Shown here piece after piece: positions 55,561 to 64,000 of a stretch of 64,000 bases of DNA (within the stretch, counting starts at the first letter, position 1; every line of letters begins with the position of its first letter). A model generated the notes under the pieces. That model searched no databases and was not told where the DNA came from. It saw only the letters and a list, made by a program, of their open reading frames with translations. Source of the stretch: Anthoceros angustus (lineage: Eukaryota > Streptophyta > Anthocerotopsida > Anthocerotales > Anthocerotaceae); assembly GCA_010909165.1 (NCBI GenBank), contig VJWM01000226.1, positions 231,605 through 295,604 of the forward strand. The letters run 5' to 3'. Both the position numbers and the translations under genes were made by a program.

Positions 55561-58500
55561 TCCAGCTTGAAGGTTGATGGTACGAGTGTCGGCCAGAGGG
55601 ACAAGGCCATCGCAAGTCGATAATCGGGTTTGACCTTGTGAATACCGAGAAGGTTTCGGTATGGTGCACTCCATCGATGGTCCATTTGTGTGGCCATCGC
55701 AGTAACTCAAGGCATGATGCATCCGGAGATGGGATGGAAACAGGGTGGGCTTGGCCGTTTACTCCGGCGAGGGATGGAGAGAGAGGAACCCATGCGCTAC
55801 CGGGCACATAGATTGTGGCATGTCGCTTGAGTAGAACTGGATGGGGCAAAACCAGATGCCAAGTGGGCATTAAAGTATTTCCAAACAAACAAGCACGATC
55901 CAATGGCGGAATGTGCCAATACCCAAGTGACGTGGGAATGGTCGAGGAAGTCGATGATTATCGGTAAAATGGAGTAATGGGGCATTGAGAGCGCGCCATT
56001 TGGGCAATATCATACATCACGAGTACACGAACCAATGGGACATGAAAATTGCTCCACAAGTCCGAGGTTGTGGTCGAAAATGTTGTGATTATGGGCAAGT
56101 AGCAAGTGCGTACACCTGGTCCCGCCGATAGCGAATGACCACCGCCGGCCTTTGCAAACAAGCTTTTTCAAAATGGTGCCTTGAATGCGCATACCGGACT
56201 CATGGCTCGCGCCGCCGCCCGAGAGGGAAGCCATTGCCTCAAAGATGGAACAAGGCGGTGGACAACCGTTCACAGGAGAGTATGGCCGAGGCTGAGTCGC
56301 AAAGGCGCGAACCGCGGCTGGACGGGCCGACGACGATGGACCGACCGGGTGGGGAGGATGGGGCAACCGGCCTCGGTCGCCATCCCCGCACCCACCGCGG
56401 TCTTCATTCGACATCGCGACCAAGAAGCGCCTCATCAAGACGGCCCAGGTTAAGAGGCGAGGCGAGATGGTCACGAACAGGAGTTGATTTTGACGACGCC
56501 GAGATCTGGAACCTCCCACGACGGATGCGGAGTTGGAGCATTGCGCAAGAATTGAACGACATAGAGGAGGAGCTATTTACGCTTGATGAGGTTGGTTGTC
56601 GATTTAACGGCAAGTGATGCAAAGTGTGCACACCAAGTGCACACTTTGCCGGCAAGTGACGCCGCAAAGTGTGCACACGCTCAAGTTTGGTGCCGGGTTA
56701 GTGGGCATGGTGGACAAACGGTAACACAGAGCACCGGCATGCCGGTGTTTAAGCATGGGGACAAGGGAGGCAACCTTCGAGGGTCGGGCGTGGCAATGAT
56801 TGCAAGAAGGGAAAGTGGAATCGGAAGGACAAGCCGGCAGAGGTATGGACAACCGACCGACGATGTGCACTTGATCTCGAATGGCGCAATCAATTTCGCA
56901 AGGGGTGGTGTTCTAACCCGCGGTGATGATGTGGTTGGATGTCACCGCGCGGTGAGTGCGGGACAACGATGCAATCGTTAAAGCCTTGATAAACAAGCAT
57001 GGGGTGAAATGGTCAAGGAGGCCATGCAAAACCACATGAAGGTGAGGGACTCATGTTGTTCGCGGGTGAGCGGGCAAGGCACGCAGAATCGCTGGTACCG
57101 GTGAGGACGAAGGTTGTGAATGAACTGCACCGCAAGATGGCGGGACGTTCAAAGAAGAGAAAGCACGTAGTGAAACTGTTCAAGCATTCCTGCACCGTGG
57201 TCAAGTCCAAGATAAGCCGACACTTCGCAGATGACGCGACACGCACTCGATGTGGAAGTGCGGCAGGGCGCTAGAGGAAATGGTAGAGGGGAGGACATGG
57301 GAAGAAACCGAGCATGGTGGATGACGAAGAGTGGGAAGATGCACTTGCATGGGCTCGGATGGAGTTGAAGAGGAACGGGAAGTTTGAGCCATCAAGTACG
57401 AAATCGCAGAAAAGAGAGGCTAGCCAAAACGGGGATGGGTCCAAACCCATGGGGAAAGGGAGGGCGGCTGGTGGTGAGGTTTGAGAATCAAGATGGGCGG
57501 TTTCCAACGGAAGAAGAGGCAGTATGGGAGGTTGAAGAGGACGATTTCCATGCACTGTGGGCGGTCCGCGATAGTGGGGGTTCTGTCGAGTTCCTACAGG
57601 TAAGGCAGGAGTATGACAAGACACCGAGATTGTGCCATTGCAAGGAGAACAAGGAAATGACCATTTTGCTTAATGACATTGAATTGGAGATGGATCCTCG
57701 ATATGGTGGCCTTCCGAGGCGACGGAAGGAAGGGGTGGAGGCAGCAGCACGTGGTGGCGATGTGGACGTGAGAGGCTAGGAAGGAATGCATGGCACCAAG
57801 GGGCTTGGGGAGGAGGACAGGAGGCGGGGCACAACGTATTGGAAGGGGGCGACGATGAAACAAGAGTGAAGTGGAGACGGGCCACGCCACGAGGGCGCAA
57901 GGTGAGGGAGGCAGCAGAGGGGAAACGACCGACAAGATGGACGAAATTGGTGCCCGCGACACCACGATCGCCTGTGTTTGGTGGAAGCATGCCCGGAATG
58001 GTGTGATGGAGGCAGGCGACGAGGGTCACGTGGCAAAACTGGAGAAGAGGTGGAGGAGTGCCCGAGACCAAGGTGACGCCATGTATGGAGGTGGAGGCCG
58101 TTGGGATGATGGAATGACGACGCTGAATGGCGGAACAATGAGTGTGGAGGCGGAGTCGGGTGGTGGACCACGAGGGGCAACCGATCCGTCACTGTGAGGA
58201 AACACACTTGTGTGCACGTGGACCAAAAACGCAGGGGAGTAGGAGGAGCGGTGGGGACTGACAAGAAGGATCACCCAAAGAAGATCCATGCTCGTGGCCA
58301 AAAGGCCACTAGCATGAGGCGATCCGTGGGGAGAGAGAATGAAGGAGGTTCAAGAGGGCATCATGCGCGCCTTTGATATGGGCAAAGGTACGATGTGCGG
58401 GGGACAGACGGGGGGACGCTGCGATAACATGGACGATCCAAGAGGCAGTCAAGAGGACGATGTGCCTAATTTCGTGCTGACACATATCTTGCAGCCCGGC

Positions 58501-59105
58501 CGAGAGCATGGACCTACATAGTGGAGCCCCGCTGAGGCAACGCCACCGCGATAAAGGGTGGCGGGCGAAGAGGAAAAGAGGAGGAGGAGTAGAGGCGGCA
58601 GCGGTGGGCGAGTGACAAGGGCACGGCCGCGATACCGGAAGAAGGACGGACGAGGAAATGCCCACCAAGCGGCGTAAGATACGAGGAGGGACCGAGGAAG
58701 GTAAGGCAAATGGTCGCTATGGTGATTGGTACACCCATTAACGCTGGGTAACTCATGATGGCCATGTTGGTTGTATGTGCAACGTGTGCCAGGCGCGTGG
58801 AGGGAAGCGGTAGAAGTGGCAAAGCTTGCCTCACGAACGCAAGCGGAGGGAAGAAGAAAATTGGGAATCGAGCGGAGGCGGAAGTTTCGAGGTGCATACG
58901 ATGACGAGTAGGAAGTGCCTTACATGGAGGCGTAAAAGCATAAGCCGAGCATACCAAAACCTCCGCACAAAGACAAGATTGTAGGCATAACCTCACGTGA
59001 TGCGTCACAATAAGGTGATAGGTGGGGACTATATAATGGAAGCCGCTGGCTATTGGTGACGTGGAAGGACAAACCGCACGCCGCATGCTATAAAGTAGGG
59101 GTAAA
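55561..59105 (+). other. CACTA interior 3' of TNP2
   Basis: 55950-56620 continues protein-like text (KMEYWGI near 55965, then FDDAEIWNLPRRMRSWSIAQ ... LNDIEEELFTLDEVG), probably the transposase C-terminal region. 57040-57250 gives LFAGERARHAESLVPVR in one frame. Beyond 57.8 kb only composition-driven ORFs occur. Confidence 0.45.
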
Positions 59106-59394
59106 AGAGCCGCGCTATTTACACGATAGTAAATACATAGTACCGCATCATGAATATGTATAAATAAAGGTAATGATGGAATACGATAGTATACAAACTT
59201 ATTTTATATGAAATTGAATACGCCTTATAGCACTTAGAATAATATATTACATTTATCGAGACTACATGTGTATAGTATAAGGATGTATTCGATGTGTATT
59301 TATATATGGTCGATTGAAGGGGACATGGTAACTACCAAGTAAAACGTGGTATTGCAAGGGCAAAAGTAAAAGGAATAGTGGATGGGGAGGAGGT

Positions 59395-59648
59395 TGCACC
59401 AAGCCTCCAAAAGTGTTACAAGACCTCTCTTGTAACATTTTTAGATGTTGCAATCATGTTGCAATTTTGAGAGAGGCAAAACCACCTCTCACTTCATCTT
59501 AACATAATTGCAACACCATTGCAACATGATTGCAACAACGGCCGTGGTATGGTTTCCAAGCCAAAGTGTAACAAGGGGCTGTGTTACATGACCCCAAAAT
59601 TGCAACATGAGTGTTACATCCAGGGGTCCAAATCTTAACATAAAGTGT
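59395..59648. repeat. CACTA 3' subterminal repeat cluster
   Basis: About fifteen TTGCAACA / TGTTACA / TGTAACA words occur in both orientations, matching the layout at 18236-18505. Confidence 0.7.
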
Positions 59649-59673
59649 AACATAGGGTGCCCTTTTCTAGTAG
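59649..59673 (-). repeat. CACTA right terminal inverted repeat
   Basis: 25 bp. The reverse complement equals the left repeat apart from one inserted G in the AAAAGG(G)CACCC run. Confidence 0.88.
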
Positions 59674-59675
59674 GG

Positions 59676-59830
59676 GTGGTTACATAGAAGTAGCTAGTTC
59701 TTCGTCGGACCAGTTAAGGTCACACTGCTGTACACACTACACACGAAGAACAAGGCCTAGAAGCTCCACTTCAAGCTCTGACAACTGCTGATACCACCGT
59801 ATAGACCAACAGCTGCTTCCAACTTGTCCA
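59676..59830. repeat. Right flank of the interrupted host repeat
   Basis: AGTTCTTC, TTAAGGTCACAC, GAACAAG(G/A)CCTAGAAGCTC and TCCAACAAAATCC words occur in the same order as at 60550-60695. Confidence 0.75.
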
Positions 59831-60504
59831 ACAAAATCCTGTATGCTACCTGCTCATCTAACAGCCATTCCCACACACGTTTGTATGAAATGCAGTGTTG
59901 TACTACTACTGCACAGCTGGGCTACAAGTCGAGGTCGAAGCAGAGTGGATCTTGCCTCCCCACAAGCACTCCTGTCCTTCGTGATCCGGCCGGGCAAGAA
60001 TACCTCTTGGATGCCTCCAGCCACGTCGATGGCGATGGGCTTCAGGGCGCCCTAGATGGTGAGGAAGAAAATGGTCAGAGGAGCATATCCCAGGCCTGTA
60101 CCTTGTGCATTCTGCTACCCGATGTATGCCATGAAGATATTGTGGCACTCCAACGTGAACATCTTCTTGCCTTCTATGGCCTAACCGATTGAGACAAAAA
60201 AACAGCAAATGTATGTGAGCTGCAATACGTACATGGTATGCTTCGCGCTTGAGCCACCACAGGCAGAAGATATCTAGCAATCGTGGAGGTTGGTGCGCGG
60301 AGCTTTAATTACTTGACGCTACTATGCCCATCCCGCGAAGGCCCGCTGCTCAATTTCGGGTTGGTGTCTATCAACCGCTGAAAAACTCGAAGGAAGGAAG
60401 GTTGAAGTTTCTGCTTATGGCAAAACAATGGATTTCCACTATTGCCATGAATGAGATCGTAGTGAGCAACAAACCTCTGAATGGAAATGACCAAGAGGTT
60501 GTGA
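59831..60504. other. Spacer between the two host-repeat copies
   Basis: ORFs on both strands (for example 60280-59906, minus) show no family signal. GATTTCCACTATTGCCATGA-type text near 60430 looks like old coding DNA but cannot be placed. Confidence 0.35.
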
Positions 60505-60700
60505 AAATGACTAATGTACCGCTTGCCTCAAGGCTCGGGCTCTGAAAAATAGCAAGTTCTTCCTCAAGACTTAAGGTCACACCGTGACACACTACACATT
60601 AAAGAACAAGACCTAGAAGCTCCACTTCAAGGTCCGACAACGATACCACCGATAGACCAACAAATGCTTCCAACTTATCCAACAAAATCCCAGACGCTGA
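60505..60700. repeat. Uninterrupted copy of the CACTA host repeat (empty site)
   Basis: It joins the sequence found left of the CACTA element (TGTACCGCTTGCCTC...AAGGCTC) directly to the sequence found right of it (AGCAAGTTCTTC...AAGACCTAGAAGCTCCACTT). Confidence 0.72.
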
Positions 60701-61159
60701 CGTGTTCATCTAACGCCCATTCCTCGATTGACACTCTAGTCTTCTTGTCAACACAAAGAATGACCTGCAATTTACGAGATTCATCCCACGAATACTTCTT
60801 TTCTAGCTTTAAGAGCTGCCTCACCACTATGACTTGGCAATGGATGTGTGACAAACGAAGGACTTTCCTTTGATGACGCTGGCGGTGAAGGCACTTTCAT
60901 CCTCCTTCGCACCTTCGATTCTTCCAATCCTCCGACATTTCCTCAAAACCTACACAGCAGTCACCTCCCTGGTGCCCAAAGGGTCCCCACGGTTTGGGGC
61001 CTACCCCACAAGACATCTTTAATGGTCTGCGGTCGAATTGATGACCAGGGTTTTCACAAGCCGTAGACTCAACATTGTTCGCCATCTTCCTTCCCCCCCA
61101 AGCTACCCCTCCCTCACAGGACAGCTAACCCTCTCCTAGCACGTCCCACCCGATGCGCA
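60701..61159. other. Spacer
   Basis: CT-rich, with no recognised gene. Confidence 0.35.
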
Positions 61160-61366
61160 TGGAGTCACACCACTGCCCACGCACACCCGCACCCCCACAC
61201 ACAGCCGCACCCACACCCTAAAACCCGCACACGCACCCGCACTCCCACCCACACCCACACCCACACCCACACCCGCACCCACACCCGCACCCACACCCAC
61301 ACCCTAAACCCCAAACACCCGCACTCACCCACACCCACACCTAAACCCCAAACACCCGACCAGACC
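61160..61366. repeat. CCCACA / CCCGCA simple repeat with telomere-like words
   Basis: Permuted CACCCA, CACCCG units fill about 200 bp. CCCTAAA appears at about 61217 and 61302, with a CCTAAACCCC near 61340. These are isolated words, not a (CCCTAAA)n array. Confidence 0.85.
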
Positions 61367-62049
61367 ATTGAGCCGATTTTCACATCCGAGGCCCCTCCCA
61401 CTTATTACATGACGGCGAGCAATCGCTGCCCGCCATACAATATCTATCTCCAAAAACAAGGATTGGCCAAAACTGAACCTCTTTATCACCACTTACCCCG
61501 GTCAATGACCACTTTCTTGCCCTTTTTCATACACTGTGGTTAGCTCTCACCTTGCAATTAATTTTTATACTATGACTTTTATAGAATACATATTTTTCAT
61601 ATACATTCCCATGTATGTAAAACTCTTTTAACTTCACTTTTCATTAAATCTCATCACATATATTTTTCTAAAATTATTTTAGCCAAGGACATGATTTTCT
61701 CAAGAAGTAAATCATCCTTAATTTCTTACCGTGAATCATTTTTCACATTTTCTTTTGCTGCTAATTCTATAGACCTCAACACTATCTACAACTTTGCTTC
61801 ACATTGTACAACAGAACTCGAATGAAGGTCCTTCTTTTCAAATCCTTGTACTAAAACTATTTATGAGCTTTGTCATTTTTTATATCCTTCATGCTCCATC
61901 CAATGAAGATGAGACTTGATAAGTGTGCTTCATACTACCTCTTGAGAGCACTCAAAAAATAGGGAGTCTAATATTGTTGTCATTTGTGAGATATTTTAAA
62001 TTCTTCTAAAGGTGACAAAAAGTGACACGTTGCCCTTGTTTCGTCTGTT
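61367..62049. other. AT-rich spacer
   Basis: No gene seen. This should be 3' of the minus-strand copia remnant; I could not define an LTR. Confidence 0.35.
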
Positions 62050-64000
62050 ACCACTAATAGTGAATAACCAAACCATGCATGGACCCCATACGCTAGCTCT
62101 ATCTCCTTGGATTGAACTTCTCTCTGATGAAGTGATGCTTTATTTCAATGTGTTTCTTCCTCACGTGAAAAGTAGCATTCTTCGCTAAGTAAATGCAACC
62201 CTGATTGTCCTTGAAGATGGCACCCTTCTGCTTAAATCCCATTTCTTCGAGCAATTGTCATAGCCATATTGCTTCCATAGTTGCAGCAGATATTGCTATG
62301 TACTTAGCTTCTGTAGAGGACAGAGCCACAGTAGGCTGATGCCTACTACTCTCCATGAAATGGCTCCCCCAAATAGCATAAACACATATCCTGTGGTAGA
62401 CTTGCAGCCATCGACATCTCTAGCCCAATCTGAATCACAAAATCCAACCACCGGCTTCTTCATGATCCTTTTGGTATTTCAACTTCAATGTTTTGTGCCG
62501 CAAGTATCCGAATATCCTCTTGAGCTTGATAATTGTTGTCCGTGGTTGGCCAAGAATCGACTCACAACTCCCACCGCCTGCAATGTCGGGCCTTGTCCTG
62601 TTGCCAAATATGTAAGATAGCCAACAAGACGTTGATAGAGAGTCTTATCTATCTTCTCTTCTCCTTTTCGTAGGGCTCATCTCTGCGATAGCTTCTCATT
62701 GAAGATCATTTGCCTTCATGGGTTTGCAATCTTGCATGCCAAACGCTCCAATATGGTCTCCACATATGTTTGTTGGCTCAAAGAGATGCTTTGTTAGCCC
62801 TATTCCTTTCCACCTTTATTCCTAGGAATAGTGGAGCTCACCCAAATCTCTCATGTCAAAGCTTGCATTAAGGCTTTGCTTTGATCGAGTCTAAGAGTTC
62901 CATGTCATTGCTAGCAATAATCAAATCGTCACATAGACAATAATGATAATTATGGATTCTCCCACTCTTCACATAGATATTCCAATCGATTGGTCTTCTT
63001 GAAACTTTAGACTCTACCTCGATGATCTTGGTATTTCAGATCCCTCCGGTTGGTCCATGTAGATCTCTTCATCCAGATCTCCATTCAGAACGCGTAACAT
63101 CCATATGATGTATCTCCATGTCGGCGCGATAGCTAGGAGAGCTCGGATAGATGCTATCTTAGCGGGGAGAAGGTATCGATAATCCACACGGGACTTGTGT
63201 ATATCCTTTCCCCACTGCCTTGCCTTGTAGCGCTCTATGCTTCCATCGGCCTTGCGCTTAATCTTGAATGTCCACTTTGATCCTATGCTCTTCCTTCCGT
63301 GAGGTAGAGGAGTGATTGCCCAAGTTTTGTTCTTGAGAAGAGAGTTATACTCACGTCCACGCTTCTTTCCACTCCTTTGCCTTTGGTCCTTCCAATGCTT
63401 CCTTAGGCTTTGTGGTTCGCAAGATCCGCCAACCATGCCTCCTCATACACATGCATTCATGGATTCCAAGATCTTCTGAAGGTTTCCATTGTCTCGTTGA
63501 TCTTCTCAAGATTGGTTGTGTACAAAGTGCCACACTTGATCCACGAGCTAACACAAGAGAACCTTTGGAGATCTTCCAAGAGTGATCCCAAACCGGTGGT
63601 AACGCATCATCAATCCATCTGCGCTAATCATGCTCTTTGTCAACTTGAACATGCCTAACGTCCTTGACATGAATGAAGATCCGTTGTCAAACTTGAGTTG
63701 CACATCACCTCGCTGCGATCGGCATGCATAGTTATTTCAAGCCTAACGCATCCTTTCCTTGTAGCATCATCGTGCTAAACCACTCTCTGCGGAGTAACAT
63801 GGAAAGATGCACGAGTCAATTATCCAATTGCGGAATAAATGACTATCCACGGTACATTGTGCGGCATTCAAGTAAGAAGAGATAAGGACATCTCGTCCTC
63901 AGCGAGTTTAACTCTTCCAACTGACGACAAGTCGCCTTGTCTGTCCTTCTTCTCTTTTCCTTGGTCCTTTTGAACTTCTACTCTCTTTTGAAGTGACCCC
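62050..64000 (-). pseudogene. Copia Pol remnant (protease fragment, RT, RNase H), runs off the window
   Basis: Minus-strand order: a protease-region fragment near 63900-63750 (MPHNVPWI, where WIxDSG would follow), the pre-RT linker (EEAWLADLA-like, GPKAKEWKEA), RT at 63370-63014 (LLKNKTWAITPLPHGRKSIG, KWTFKIKRKADGSIERYKAR, LNGDLDEEIYMDQPEG), a LYVDDLIIAS-like relic near 62915 (CDDLIIASND), then RNase H 62450-62050 (GFCDSDWARDVDGCKSTTGY; STEAKYIAISAATMEAIWL; FHVRKKHIEIKHHFIREKF). Most of the integrase is missing. Many short deletions and stops remove function. Confidence 0.82.

Larger units (their letters stand above)
45671..59675 (+). mobile_element. CACTA (En/Spm) DNA transposon, 14.0 kb, with both ends
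   Basis: The inverted ends agree: CTACTAGAAAAGGCACCCTA at 45674 and its reverse complement (one extra G) ending at 59673. With two or three further bases each end approximates CACTACTAG with a changed second base, the CACTA signature. GTG flanks both sides (45668-45670 and 59676-59678), fitting the 3-bp target duplication of this superfamily, though the two termini then differ by one base in length. Both ends carry TGCAACA/TGTAACA words and a TNP2-type transposase lies inside. A related 3' end sits at 18.5 kb. Confidence 0.85.

Noticed and set aside
61160-61366. Interstitial telomere array
   Set aside because: Only isolated CCCTAAA words are present, no tandem run.

Overview
The window reads as nuclear DNA of a land plant, most likely a seed-free vascular plant such as a homosporous fern. 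That placement is inference. It rests on four intron-bearing plant genes with GT/AG junctions, a PPR protein built on the repeated GKQLHAQI / MYAKCGSLEDA pattern typical of the large fern and lycophyte PPR families, and a very high load of decayed transposable elements. No rRNA, canonical tRNA, organellar or bacterial block was seen.

Region 1 (1-12.5 kb) is the gene-rich end. It holds the 3' part of a PLS-class PPR gene (+), then three minus-strand genes in a row: a GCR1-type seven-transmembrane receptor (9 exons, 315 aa), the copper chaperone for superoxide dismutase CCS (6 exons, about 310 aa) and an intronless PH1-type PH-domain protein (145 aa). An intronless DREB-group AP2/ERF transcription factor (403 aa) follows on the plus strand. 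I rebuilt the exon chains by hand from splice sites, reading-frame phase and family conservation. These genes act in organelle RNA processing, signalling, copper delivery, endosomal lipid binding and transcription, and nothing suggests they form one pathway.

Region 2 (13.4-23.7 kb) is mobile DNA. It has a tandem, internally deleted Ty1/copia structure with two LTRs, a truncated CACTA 3' end that interrupts a minus-strand hypothetical gene, and the C-terminal part of a non-LTR-type retroelement whose coding region carries a long CAGCTCC-rich insertion. Region 3 (23.8-25.5 kb) is a complete five-exon tyrosinase-type polyphenol oxidase gene (-), with a secretory-type N-terminus, no KFDV tail and no thioether cysteine.

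Region 4 (26-40.5 kb) is repeat-rich: a 42-bp minisatellite, a copia 3' end, a 580-bp duplication, five copies of a roughly 400-bp unit, an 18-bp minisatellite, then a duplicated block carrying an unknown 185-aa ORF, coiled-coil segments and a RING-like segment. Next come GC-rich palindromes beside tRNA-like (pol III box) sequences and a 147-bp satellite. Region 5 (41-45.1 kb) is a decayed DDE-type transposase gene (-) with a minisatellite-filled putative intron.

Region 6 (45.67-59.68 kb) is a 14.0-kb CACTA (En/Spm) element with matching inverted ends, subterminal repeats, a decayed TNP2 transposase and a candidate GTG target duplication. It is nested in a host repeat, and a second copy of that repeat about 0.9 kb downstream lacks the insertion. 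Region 7 (60-64 kb) holds that empty-site copy, a CCCACA-rich simple repeat and a decayed copia protease/RT/RNase H remnant (-). Across the repeat regions, neighbouring copies differ mainly by short deletions. That could be biology or unpolished long-read consensus, and it should be settled before any gene-decay claim is trusted.
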